Assembly (NCBI RefSeq): GCF_002091715.1
Contig: NZ_BDAG01000008.1
Coordinates: forward strand, 1 to 64,000
Length of the DNA: 64,000 nucleotides
From: Pseudomonas migulae NBRC 103157
GTDB lineage: Bacteria; Pseudomonadota; Gammaproteobacteria; Pseudomonadales; Pseudomonadaceae
Reading direction: 5' to 3'
Below the pieces are notes generated by a model, which worked only from the letters and a program-made list of their open reading frames with translations, was not told the DNA's origin and searched no databases. The position numbers and the translations under genes were made by a program. Positions 1 through 7,874 of the stretch are shown piece after piece (positions within the stretch are counted from its first letter, which is position 1; every line of letters begins with the position of its first letter).

Positions 1-75
1 ATAGACTTCCAGAATCTGCCGTCAACCCTTAATTTCACATTTCTGTCATACGGGTCAAAAAAGCCCATAAACGCG

Positions 76-103
76 AAGGCCGAGCCCCAAGGGGCTCGGC
101 CTT
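76..103. terminator. GC-rich hairpin downstream of mmsA
   Basis: A perfect inverted repeat (AAGGCCGAGCCCC / GGGGCTCGGCCTT) with a two-base centre lies just past the mmsA stop. It is followed on the + strand by a pyrimidine-rich run. On the minus strand, the direction of mmsA transcription, the T-rich run is about 20 bases further on, so it is a probable but not classical terminator. It could also serve an upstream + strand gene outside the window. Confidence 0.6.
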
Positions 104-115
104 CTTCCCTTCTAC

Positions 116-1609
116 TTACAAGCTAGGGAACGCAAACTGCGACGCTTCATGGCTCGCACGCTGCGGCCAGCGCTGGGTAATTGCCTTGCGACGGGTGTAG
201 AAGCGTACGCCATCCGGGCCATACGCATGCAGATCGCCAAACAGCGAACGCTTCCAGCCACCGAAACTGTGATAAGCCACCGGGACCGGCAACGGCACGT
301 TGACGCCGACCATGCCGACTTCGATCTCATCGCAGAACAACCGCGCCGCTTCCCCATCACGGGTAAAGATGCAGGTGCCGTTGCCATACTCGTGATCATT
401 GATCAGTTGCATCGCCTCTTCCAGGCTGTTCACCCGGACAACGCACAACACTGGCCCGAAGATCTCTTCTTTATAGATGCGCATTTCCGGGGTGACGTTA
501 TCGAACAGGCAGCCGCCCAGGAAGAAACCTTCTTCATGACCGGCCACGCTCAGACCACGACCATCCACCACCAAGGTTGCACCCGATGCAACGCCGTCTT
601 CTACATAGCCACTGACTTTGTCACGAGCCTGACCGGTGACCAATGGCCCCATGTCCAAGCCACAAGTGGTACCTGCGCCAATCTTCAGCGCCTTGATCTG
701 CGGAGTCAGCTTGGACACCAACGCATCTGCCACTTGATCACCGACGCACACGGCCACCGAGATCGCCATGCAACGCTCACCACAAGAACCGTAAGCCGCG
801 CCCATCAGTGCGCTGACAGCGTTATCCAGATCTGCATCCGGCATCAGCACCGCATGGTTCTTCGCGCCGCCCAGTGCCTGAACGCGTTTGCCACGCTTGG
901 TGCCTTCGGCATAGATGTATTCGGCAATCGGCGTCGAGCCAACGAAACTCAATGCTTTGACTTCCGGCGCTTCGATCAACGCGTCCACTGCAGCCTTGTC
1001 ACCATGAACAACGTTCAGCACGCCTTTCGGCAGACCGGCCTCCAGCAACAACTGAGCAATCAGCAGCGTCGAGCTTGGATCACGCTCGGACGGTTTGAGG
1101 ATGAAGCAGTTGCCGCAGACGATCGCCAGCGGATACATCCACAACGGCACCATCGCCGGGAAGTTGAACGGAGTAATACCGGCAACTACACCCAACGGCT
1201 GGAAGTCCGACCAGGCATCAATATTCGGGCCGACGTTACGGCTGTATTCACCCTTGAGGATTTCCGGCGCTGCGCACGCGAACTCGACGTTCTCGATACC
1301 ACGCTTCAGTTCACCGGCAGCGTCTTCCAGAGTCTTGCCGTGCTCTTCGCTGATCAGTTGGGCGATACGTGCCTCGTTCTGTTCCAGCAGTTGCTTGAAG
1401 CGAAACATCACCTGCGCACGTTTGGCCGCAGGCGTGTTGCGCCAGGCAGGGAACGCAGCCTTGGCCGAATCGATGGCTTTCTGAATGGTTTCGCGGCTGG
1501 CCAACGGCAGCTTGTGGATCGCCTGGCCGGTGGACGGGTTGAATACGTCGGCGGTGCGACCATCTTCGGTCACCAGTTCGCCGTTGATCAAATGCGGGAT
1601 AAGACTCAT
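116..1609 (-). CDS. mmsA: CoA-acylating (methyl)malonate-semialdehyde dehydrogenase
   Basis: A 497-residue aldehyde dehydrogenase of the MmsA/BauC type. It converts malonate or methylmalonate semialdehyde plus CoA and NAD+ to acetyl- or propionyl-CoA, with release of CO2. Visible motifs are the ITPFNFPAMVPLW nucleotide/substrate segment near residue 145, the glycine motif FVGSTPIAEYI, and the catalytic cysteine in SCGERCMA (about residue 284). The length is the usual one for the family. The ATG at 1609 has an AGGAGC ribosome site. It lies 65 bp downstream of a beta-alanine transaminase on the same strand, so the pair probably degrades beta-alanine (BauA then BauC). A role in valine breakdown is the alternative. 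Confidence 0.93.
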   Translation of the reverse strand: MSLIPHLINGELVTEDGRTADVFNPSTGQAIHKLPLASRETIQKAIDSAKAAFPAWRNTPAAKRAQVMFRFKQLLEQNEARIAQLISEEHGKTLEDAAGELKRGIENVEFACAAPEILKGEYSRNVGPNIDAWSDFQPLGVVAGITPFNFPAMVPLWMYPLAIVCGNCFILKPSERDPSSTLLIAQLLLEAGLPKGVLNVVHGDKAAVDALIEAPEVKALSFVGSTPIAEYIYAEGTKRGKRVQALGGAKNHAVLMPDADLDNAVSALMGAAYGSCGERCMAISVAVCVGDQVADALVSKLTPQIKALKIGAGTTCGLDMGPLVTGQARDKVSGYVEDGVASGATLVVDGRGLSVAGHEEGFFLGGCLFDNVTPEMRIYKEEIFGPVLCVVRVNSLEEAMQLINDHEYGNGTCIFTRDGEAARLFCDEIEVGMVGVNVPLPVPVAYHSFGGWKRSLFGDLHAYGPDGVRFYTRRKAITQRWPQRASHEASQFAFPSL

Positions 1610-1674
1610 GCGGGGCTCCTGAAAAGTTGTCCACAGGCGCCCGTTATCGGACGCCTCTATATAGAAGGGAAAAA

Positions 1675-3024
1675 TCAGTCGATTTTGTTCAGCACTTCGC
1701 CGACCGCGTCGAACAGACGATCAAGGTCTTGCGGCTTGCTGTTGAAAGTTGGGCCGAACTGCAGGGTGTCACCGCCGAAGCGTACGTAGAATCCGGCTTT
1801 CCACAACGCCATGCCCGCTTCGAACGGACGCACGATGGCGTCGCCGTCACGCGCGGCAATCTGGATCGCGCCGGCCAGACCGTAGTTACGAATGTCGATG
1901 ATGTTTTTCGAGCCCTTCAGGCCGTGCAGCGCACTTTCGAAATGCGGCGCGACTTCGGCCACGCTCTGCACCAGGTTTTCCTTTTGCAGCAGGTCGAGGG
2001 CTGCCAGGCCAGCGGCGCAAGCCACCGGGTGCGCGGAGTAGGTGTAACCGTGCGGGAATTCCACGGCGTATTCAGGCGTCGCCTGGTTCATGAAGGTCTG
2101 GTAGATCTCGGAGCTGGCAATCACCGCGCCCATCGGGATCGCGCCGTTGGTGACTTGCTTGGCGATGCACATCAGGTCCGGTGTCACGCCGAAGCTGTCG
2201 GCGCCGAACATCGAGCCGGTACGGCCGAAACCGGTGATCACTTCGTCGAACACCAGCAGGATATTGTGCTGATCGCAGATCTCGCGCAGACGCTTGAGGT
2301 AACCCTCAGGCGGAACCAGCACGCCAGCGGAACCAGCCATTGGCTCGACGAATACAGCAGCGATGTTCGACGCGTCATGCAGTTCGATCAACTTGAGCAA
2401 CTCCTCCGCCAGGGCGATACCGCCCTCCTTCGGCATGCCTCGCGAGTAAGCATTGCTCGCCAGCAAAGTGTGCGGCAGGTGATCGACGTCCATCATCGCC
2501 TGACCGAAGATCTTGCGGTTACCGTTCACACCGCCAAGGCTGGTGCCGGCAATGTTCACACCGTGGTAGCCACGGGCACGACCGATCATTTTGGTCTTGG
2601 TTGCCTGGCCTTTCAGACGCCAATAAGCGCGAACCATCTTCACTGCGGTATCCGCGCACTCGGAACCCGAATCGGTGAAGAACACGTGATTCAGATTGCC
2701 CGGCGTCAGGTCAGTGATTTTCTCGGCCAGTTGGAACGACAACGGGTGACCGTACTGGAAGCCCGGCGAGTAATCGAGGGTGCCCAACTGCTTGGCAACC
2801 GCTTCCTGGATTTCCTTGCGAGTGTGCCCGGCGCCGCACGTCCACAGACCGGACAGCGAATCGTAGACCTTGCGGCCCTTGTCGTCCGTCAGCCAGCTGC
2901 CTTCAGCCGCCACGATCAGTCGCGGATCGCGCTGGAAATTCCGGTTGGCGGTGTAGGGCATCCAGTGAGCATCGAGCTTGAGCTGGCTGGCCAGAGGAGA
3001 TTGGGCGTTTTCGGGCAAGTTCAT
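1675..3024 (-). CDS. bauA: Beta-alanine (omega-amino acid)-pyruvate aminotransferase
   Basis: A class III PLP aminotransferase of 449 residues. It moves the amino group of beta-alanine to pyruvate, giving malonate semialdehyde and alanine. Family marks are SGLWTCGAGH near the N-terminus, YHGVNIAGTSLGG, the aspartate motif FDEVITGFGRTG, and the PLP-binding lysine in CIAKQVTNGAIPMGAV (about residue 285). I chose the ATG at 3024 (MNLPENAQ) over an upstream TTG at 3045, because a GAGG-like ribosome site sits 8 bp before it and the length then matches BauA. It is followed by mmsA and faced by a divergent LysR gene, as in the bauRABC locus. bauB and bauD homologues are not present next to it. Confidence 0.92.
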   Translation of the reverse strand: MNLPENAQSPLASQLKLDAHWMPYTANRNFQRDPRLIVAAEGSWLTDDKGRKVYDSLSGLWTCGAGHTRKEIQEAVAKQLGTLDYSPGFQYGHPLSFQLAEKITDLTPGNLNHVFFTDSGSECADTAVKMVRAYWRLKGQATKTKMIGRARGYHGVNIAGTSLGGVNGNRKIFGQAMMDVDHLPHTLLASNAYSRGMPKEGGIALAEELLKLIELHDASNIAAVFVEPMAGSAGVLVPPEGYLKRLREICDQHNILLVFDEVITGFGRTGSMFGADSFGVTPDLMCIAKQVTNGAIPMGAVIASSEIYQTFMNQATPEYAVEFPHGYTYSAHPVACAAGLAALDLLQKENLVQSVAEVAPHFESALHGLKGSKNIIDIRNYGLAGAIQIAARDGDAIVRPFEAGMALWKAGFYVRFGGDTLQFGPTFNSKPQDLDRLFDAVGEVLNKID

Positions 3025-3163
3025 GGGCAAAACCTCGCAAGGCAATAAGCGGCGTGGAGATGAAAAGCGTTCTTGCAGCTAAATTGCCACGGGGATAAAG
3101 TCGGTGAAATCCAACTTTTGTAACGTTCAGTCAGGCCGTTACTAAACTTTGAGTAATTAAAGC

Positions 3164-4084
3164 ATGAGCATCCGTCGCCCCGATCCGCTGGCGCAAGTCA
3201 GCGACTTTGATATCCGCCTGCTACGTATTTTTCGCAGCGTGGTGGAATGCGGCGGTTTCTCTGCGGCCGAATCGGTACTCGGCATCGGTCGCTCGGCGAT
3301 CAGCCAGCAGATGAGCGACCTGGAACAGCGCCTCGGTCTGCGCCTGTGCCAACGCGGTCGCGCCGGTTTTTCCCTGACGGAGGAAGGTCGCGAGGTTTAC
3401 CAGTCGGCATTACAACTATTGAGTGCGCTGGAAAGCTTCCGCACCGAGGTCAACGGTCTGCACCAGCATCTGCGCGGCGAATTGACCATCGGCCTGACCG
3501 ACAACCTCGTCACTCTGCCCCACATGCGCATCACACATGCCTTGGCGCAATTGAAGGAACGCGGGCCGGACGTGCAGATTCAGATCCGCATGATCGCGCC
3601 CAACGAAGTCGAACAAGGTGTACTCGACGGTCGTTTGCATGTCGGTGTGGTGCCGCAGGCGAGTGCGCTGTCGGGGTTGGAATATCAGCCGCTCTACAGC
3701 GAACGTTCGCTGCTGTATTGCGCGGTCGGTCATCCCTTGTTCTACGTCGACGACAAACAACTGGACGATGAACGCCTCAACAGTCAGGACGCCATCGCCC
3801 CGACCTTCCGCTTGCCCGCCGAAATCCAGGCGCATTACCAGGCCCTCAACTGCACCGCCAGTGCCTCGGACCGCGAAGGCATGGCCTTCCTGATTCTGAC
3901 CGGCCGGTACATCGGCTATCTGCCGGACCACTACGCCAGTCTCTGGGTGCAACAGGGTCGCTTGCGTGCGCTGAAACCGAAAGCACGATTTTATGACTTG
4001 AGCCTTGCATCGGTGACACGCAAGGGACGTCGCCCGCATCTGGTGCTGGAAAGCTTTTTGGAAAGCCTGGCCGCCACTCGCTGA
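3164..4084 (+). CDS. bauR: LysR-family regulator of the divergent beta-alanine genes
   Basis: A 306-residue LysR-type transcription factor. The N-terminal helix-turn-helix spans about residues 16-75 (FDIRLLRIFRSVVECGGFSAAE and ISQQMSDLEQRLGLRLCQR). A substrate-binding-like domain follows from about residue 95 (LTIGLTDNLVTLPHM). It is divergent from bauA across a 139 bp gap, the usual position for a LysR activator of the neighbouring catabolic genes. This matches BauR of the bauRABC locus as I remember it. The inducer is therefore inferred to be beta-alanine or a related omega-amino acid. Confidence 0.85.
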   Translation: MSIRRPDPLAQVSDFDIRLLRIFRSVVECGGFSAAESVLGIGRSAISQQMSDLEQRLGLRLCQRGRAGFSLTEEGREVYQSALQLLSALESFRTEVNGLHQHLRGELTIGLTDNLVTLPHMRITHALAQLKERGPDVQIQIRMIAPNEVEQGVLDGRLHVGVVPQASALSGLEYQPLYSERSLLYCAVGHPLFYVDDKQLDDERLNSQDAIAPTFRLPAEIQAHYQALNCTASASDREGMAFLILTGRYIGYLPDHYASLWVQQGRLRALKPKARFYDLSLASVTRKGRRPHLVLESFLESLAATR

Positions 4085-4086
4085 AA

Positions 4087-4181
4087 CCCTGTGGGAGCGG
4101 GCTTGCTCGCGAAGGCGGTGTGTCAGTCCACATTTATGTAGCTGACACACCGCCTTCGCGAGCAAGCCCGCTCCCACAGGG
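4087..4181. repeat. REP doublet (REPIN), GTGGGAGCGGGCTTGC family
   Basis: Two inverted REP arms (CCCTGTGGGAGCGGGCTTGCTCG and its complement) also share an inner arm, GGCGGTGTGTCAG / CTGACACACCGCC, around a short centre. It follows the stop codon of the LysR gene. It is one of about a dozen doublets of this family in the window. Confidence 0.9.
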
Positions 4182-4282
4182 TTTTGAGGTGACAGGGGTT
4201 TTATTGCTTCAGGACTTGTCTGGAAACGGCGGGTGCGCTATCAACGCACTGGTTGCACCCACCTACCTGTCTGGAAGTGCCT

Positions 4283-4933
4283 ATGACCTTTGAAGTCCCC
4301 GCTCACGGCGGCAAACCTGCCAGCCGCATTCGTCAGAAGAACGAAGAGACCATCATCAAAGCTGCTGAAGACGAGTTCGCCCGGCATGGGTTCAAAGGCA
4401 CGAGCATGAACACCATCGCCCTCAATGCCGGGTTGCCCAAGGCGAACCTGCATTACTACTTCACCAACAAACTGGGGTTGTACGTGGCGGTGCTGAGCAA
4501 CATCCTTCAGTTGTGGGACAGCACCTTCAACACCCTGACCGCCGAGGATGATCCGGCCGAAGCGCTGACGCGCTACATCCGCGCCAAGATGGAATTCTCC
4601 CGCCGCCAACCGCAAGCCTCGCGGATCTTCGCGATGGAAGTGATCAGCGGCGGCGAATGCCTGACCGAGTATTTCAATCAGGACTACCGCGTCTGGTTCC
4701 AGGGCCGGGCGGCGGTATTCCAGGCGTGGATCGACGCCGGTAAAATGGACCCGGTCGACCCGGTCAACCTGATCTTCCTGCTGTGGGGCAGCACCCAGCA
4801 TTACGCCGATTTCGCCACGCAAATTTGCCGGGTCAGCGGCCGTACCAAATTGACCAAGCAAGACATGGAAGATGCCGGCAACAACCTGATCCGCATTATT
4901 CTCAAAGGCTGCGGCCTGACCCCAAGTACTTAA
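4283..4933 (+). CDS. RutR-like TetR-family regulator
   Basis: A 216-residue TetR-type repressor. The N-terminal HTH (about residues 18-65: IIKAAEDEFARHGFKGTSMNTIA, KANLHYYFTNKLGLY) is followed by a C-terminal ligand domain. That domain carries FSRRQPQASRIFAMEV and PVNLIFLLWGSTQHYADFA, which closely resemble the uracil-sensing RutR family. I chose the ATG at 4283 over an in-frame TTG at 4253. The gene lies 7 bp before yigZ. Reductive pyrimidine breakdown yields beta-alanine, so a RutR-like protein beside bauA/bauR suggests control linked to uracil or beta-alanine. The ligand is inference. Confidence 0.85.
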   Translation: MTFEVPAHGGKPASRIRQKNEETIIKAAEDEFARHGFKGTSMNTIALNAGLPKANLHYYFTNKLGLYVAVLSNILQLWDSTFNTLTAEDDPAEALTRYIRAKMEFSRRQPQASRIFAMEVISGGECLTEYFNQDYRVWFQGRAAVFQAWIDAGKMDPVDPVNLIFLLWGSTQHYADFATQICRVSGRTKLTKQDMEDAGNNLIRIILKGCGLTPST

Positions 4934-4940
4934 GACACCT

Positions 4941-5522
4941 ATGCCTTTTACCCTCAGCGGCTTTTGCGAATACCGCGAAGAGATTCGCAAAAGCCGTTTC
5001 ATCACCCTCGCCGCGCCGATCAGCAGCCCTGCTGAAGCCCAGGCGTTTATCGAACAGCACAGTGATTTGAATGCCACGCACAACTGCTGGGCATGGAAAC
5101 TCGGCGCTCAATACCGCAGCACCGATGATGGCGAGCCGGGCGGCACGGCTGGCCGACCGATTCTGGCGGCAATCGACGCACAGGATTGCGATCAGGTCGT
5201 CGTGCTGGTGATCCGCTGGTATGGCGGCATTCAACTCGGCACCGGTGGCCTCGCCCGGGCGTATGGCGGCGGTGCCAACAAGTGCCTGCAAGCGGCGCTG
5301 AAAATTGAGCTGATCAGTCGAGTGCCGGTGAGTTGCGCCTGCGGTTTTGCTGAACTGACGCTGGTGAAGCTTCGGGTGGCAGAACTCGGCGGACTGGTTG
5401 TAGAAGAAACGTTCACGGCCAACGGTGTAGAGCTGCAATTGGCGATGGGCAAAGCGCAGATCGACACCCTGCAAACCCAGCTCGCGGATTTGAGCCGCGG
5501 GCGCATTCTGTTGCAGCGTTAG
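4941..5522 (+). CDS. yigZ: YigZ/IMPACT family protein
   Basis: A 193-residue protein of the UPF0029/IMPACT family. The N-terminal domain carries the signatures KSRFI, HNCWAWKLG, SDDGEPGGTAG-like (STDDGEPGGTAGRPIL) and RWYGGIQLGTGGLARAY. A smaller C-terminal domain of about 60 residues follows. The biochemical role is not settled; eukaryotic IMPACT regulates translation stress signalling. It lies 7 bp after the TetR gene and may be cotranscribed with it. A repeat follows at 5529. Confidence 0.9.
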   Translation: MPFTLSGFCEYREEIRKSRFITLAAPISSPAEAQAFIEQHSDLNATHNCWAWKLGAQYRSTDDGEPGGTAGRPILAAIDAQDCDQVVVLVIRWYGGIQLGTGGLARAYGGGANKCLQAALKIELISRVPVSCACGFAELTLVKLRVAELGGLVVEETFTANGVELQLAMGKAQIDTLQTQLADLSRGRILLQR

Positions 5523-5528
5523 AAGATC

Positions 5529-5606
5529 AAAAAGATCGCAGCCTTCGGCAACTCCTACAGTGTGATCGCGATTTTCGTAGGAGCTGCCGAAGGCTGCGAT
5601 CTTTTG
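5529..5606. repeat. Inverted repeat, AAAAGATCGCAGCC...GGCAGCTCCTAC family
   Basis: A second palindromic repeat family. The arms read AAAAGATCGCAGCCTTCGGC and the complement GCCGAAGGCTGCGATCTTTT, with the CTCCTAC / GTAGGAG core inside. Relatives occur at 43661 and 52447. It may act as the transcript end of yigZ. Confidence 0.85.
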
Positions 5607-6053
5607 GGGCATGAGCATTTCCAAGCCACCTTACACTTGCCCACATCTACTGTGCACCCGGCTGTGGATAACCTGAGCACATACCGCTGTAACCCTTCTG
5701 TCATGCGGCTTTGCGGGCATTGTTCACTTTTCGCCCAATTTGTCACAACAAAGATCAAATCCACGTAAAAACAAACAGTTAGCGTGGTTTATCACCTTTA
5801 GAAGAAAGCCGCACAGTGCTTATGCCCGAGCTTTGAGCTTGCGCACAAATACTGTGGAGCAATCTGTGGATAACCCGTTCATGGCTGTCGCGGCCCCATG
5901 TCCGGCATGGCTTGCAATGGGTTGCTCGTTTTTTGACCAAACCTTGATGAGCAAAAGCGGAGCCTGATCAACGGCTTCGCCCTCAAGTGGTGCCTGACTG
6001 GAAATCTAAAGGTGGCGAGGCGGCATCCTGAACGCCTTGGTCGCCACGGGTTT
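5607..6053. other. Non-coding gap with DnaA boxes
   Basis: About 450 bp with no convincing gene; a 75-codon TTG-start ORF at 5740 has no recognisable features. It holds two perfect DnaA boxes in the same orientation (TGTGGATAA at 5663-5671 and 5865-5873). A third box, inverted (TTATCCACA, 6088-6096), lies just inside the next gene. Between the first two is a comparatively AT-rich stretch around 5730-5800. This could be a DnaA-binding locus, but function is not shown. Confidence 0.5.
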
Positions 6054-6485
6054 TCAAATTGCCTGTCTCAATGGCCAGCGACTTGTTTTATCCACAGGCA
6101 GCACCTGGACCACACCCCACGCCAACTCAAAGAACAAAAAAATCACCAGCAGCGAACTGGCGCCCTGCAACAAGGCATAGAGCTGCCAAGCCGAAAACAG
6201 AAATCGGCCCACCGCGTCATACCGACCAAACACTTGCTGCGGATCTCGAATCCGCAGCACGGCCCAAATGCACACGATCGAGCCCAACAGGTTCGCCATC
6301 AGCATGTGCATGGGCTCGAACGCCGGCAATTCTCCGGGCAGGTCGAACGCCCGGCTAACACTCGTCAAAACACCGTGCAACGCCGCAAATGTCCACGGCG
6401 TGACAAACGCTGCCGTCACGATCAAGTCATACCAGGCGCTGCCAAGCACCACCCGGCGATATTGCGTTGAAGTCCACATCGGCAT
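6054..6485 (-). CDS. Conserved inner-membrane protein
   Basis: A 143-residue protein with four predicted hydrophobic helices: about residues 20-40 (YDLIVTAAFVTPWTFAALHG), 62-80 (MANLLGSIVCIWAVL), 95-110 and 112-130 (LLVIFLFFELAWGVV). I do not recognise a named family. It is divergent from a MerR regulator. A MerR-type promoter with a 19 bp spacer reads toward it, so it is probably the target of that regulator. The C-terminal codons contain a perfect DnaA box. Confidence 0.7.
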   Translation of the reverse strand: MPMWTSTQYRRVVLGSAWYDLIVTAAFVTPWTFAALHGVLTSVSRAFDLPGELPAFEPMHMLMANLLGSIVCIWAVLRIRDPQQVFGRYDAVGRFLFSAWQLYALLQGASSLLVIFLFFELAWGVVQVLPVDKTSRWPLRQAI

Positions 6486-6510
6486 TGCTCCATAAATTCA
6501 GGGAGCAACA

Positions 6511-6542
6511 AGGCTAAAGCCTGGAGTATGCTCCAGGGTCAA
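6511..6542 (-). promoter_or_regulatory. MerR-type operator/promoter for the membrane-protein gene
   Basis: Read on the minus strand, a -35 hexamer TTGACC (6537-6542) is followed by a palindrome CCTGGAG-CATA-CTCCAGG inside a long spacer of about 19 bp, then a weak -10 (TTAGCC region, 6511-6517). The dyad-in-long-spacer layout is diagnostic of MerR-family control. It sits 26 bp before the membrane-protein start and 20 bp before the merR start, so it could serve both genes. Confidence 0.65.
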
Positions 6543-6562
6543 GCCCCCCTCGAGACGTCAGG

Positions 6563-6913
6563 ATGCGTATCGGTGAATTAGCCCAGGCCAGCGCCGTCAG
6601 CCGTGACACGCTGCGCTTCTACGAACAACGCGGACTGATCACCGCGCAACGCAGCGCCAACGGTTACCGCGACTATCCGCCAGACGTGGTGCAACTGGTG
6701 CTGTACATCAAGACCGCTCAACGGCTGGGTTTCACCCTGGGCGAAATCGGCAACAGCGTTGCCACGTTGTGGCAGTCGCCCGACCCGGACTGCGCCGTCA
6801 CGCAACTGCTGCAAGACAAACTCAAACTGATCGAAACCCGAATGGATGAACTCGGCGCGCTGCGACACGAGTTGCAACAACGACTCGGGCAACGTTGCCC
6901 CTTAACTCCGTGA
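6563..6913 (+). CDS. MerR-family transcriptional regulator
   Basis: A 116-residue MerR-type activator. The N-terminal winged HTH reads MRIGELAQASAVSRDTLRFYEQRGL, then a linker, then a dimerisation coiled coil (about residues 78-110, LLQDKLKLIETRMDELGALRHELQQ). Two cysteines (in DPDCAV and QRCPL) frame the coiled coil. Metal or redox sensing is therefore possible, but the CueR-type metal loop is absent. A dyad operator lies immediately upstream, and an SDR gene follows 24 bp downstream. Regulators of this size paired with an SDR often respond to electrophiles, which is inference here. Confidence 0.85.
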   Translation: MRIGELAQASAVSRDTLRFYEQRGLITAQRSANGYRDYPPDVVQLVLYIKTAQRLGFTLGEIGNSVATLWQSPDPDCAVTQLLQDKLKLIETRMDELGALRHELQQRLGQRCPLTP

Positions 6914-6937
6914 TCCTCATTTATCAAGGAAGCACTC

Positions 6938-7624
6938 ATGTCCAAGGCAAAAACCGCACTCGTCATCGGCGCCTCCCGGGGCCTGGGCCTCGGCCTGGTG
7001 AAAACCCTGCTGGCCGACGGCTGGCAAGTCACCGCCACCGTGCGCAACCCGCAGAATGCCGACGCCTTGCAGGCATTGGGCAAGGTGCGGATCGAAAAGC
7101 TCGACATGGATGATCAGCAGGCAGTCATCGCATTGAGTCAGCAACTCAAGGGTGAAGTGTTTGATCTGTTGTTCGTGAACGCCGGGGTCAAGGGTCCGGA
7201 AGTACAGACACCGGGCGGCGCGACGTTGGCTGAAGTGGGTCAGTTGTTTTTCACCAATGCGGTGGCACCGATCAACCTGGCACAACGTTTTGTCGGGCAA
7301 ATCCGCCCGGACAGCGGCGTGCTGGCGTTCATGAGTTCGGTGCTCGGCAGCGTGACCATGCCGGACGCGCCAGAGCTGGCGTTGTACAAGGCGAGCAAGG
7401 CGGCGCTGAACTCCATGACCAACAGTTTCGTGACGCAATTGGGCGAGCAGAAACTGACCGTGCTGTCGCTGCATCCGGGTTGGGTGAAAACCGACATGGG
7501 CGGCGAAGGCGCTGATATCGATGTGGAAACCAGTACGCGTGGACTGGTGGATCAGGTGGATGCGTATGCCGGCAAGGGCGGGCATCACTTTGTGAATTAC
7601 AAGGGCGAGACCATTCCCTGGTAA
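6938..7624 (+). CDS. SDR-family NAD(P)-dependent oxidoreductase
   Basis: A 228-residue short-chain dehydrogenase/reductase. The dinucleotide motif is modified but recognisable (VIGASRGLGLGL, residues 10-21). FVNAG is near residue 84, the catalytic serine is in SSVLG, and YKASKAAL is at about residues 150-157. It resembles the small C-factor/YciK-like SDRs. The substrate is unknown. It lies 24 bp after merR and is probably cotranscribed. Confidence 0.88.
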   Translation: MSKAKTALVIGASRGLGLGLVKTLLADGWQVTATVRNPQNADALQALGKVRIEKLDMDDQQAVIALSQQLKGEVFDLLFVNAGVKGPEVQTPGGATLAEVGQLFFTNAVAPINLAQRFVGQIRPDSGVLAFMSSVLGSVTMPDAPELALYKASKAALNSMTNSFVTQLGEQKLTVLSLHPGWVKTDMGGEGADIDVETSTRGLVDQVDAYAGKGGHHFVNYKGETIPW

Positions 7625-7634
7625 CACCGCAATC

Positions 7635-7725
7635 CTGTGTAGGAGCCGGCTTGCGGGCGATGCAGACACCTCGGTCTGTCAGTGATACTGATGAGATGCT
7701 ATCGCCAGTAAGCCGGCTCCTACAG
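7635..7725. repeat. REP doublet, GTAGGAGCCGGCTTGC type
   Basis: The inverted arms are TAGGAGCCGGCTT and AAGCCGGCTCCTA, flanking a degenerate centre. It lies in the gap between the SDR and 8-oxoguanine deaminase genes. Confidence 0.8.
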
Positions 7726-7874
7726 GTTAGTCGTCGTCCGGTCGGGAGGGGCTTGCCCGCAACGTGGTTTTGTTTGAAACTCCGCACCTCGTCCCCCGCG
7801 GCGACCCTGGATCAGCAGACAGGGTAATCACTGAGCTGGCTAACCTGAACCCACTTTCAGAGGAGCCGGCCAAC

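Noticed and set aside
149..1789. 546-codon open frame opposite mmsA
   Set aside because: It is the antisense shadow of the dehydrogenase gene, caused by high GC at third positions. It is His/Arg-rich with no domain and no ribosome site.
5740..5967. 75-codon ORF in the DnaA-box gap
   Set aside because: TTG start without a ribosome site, odd composition for this genome, and no recognisable features. Treated as non-coding.
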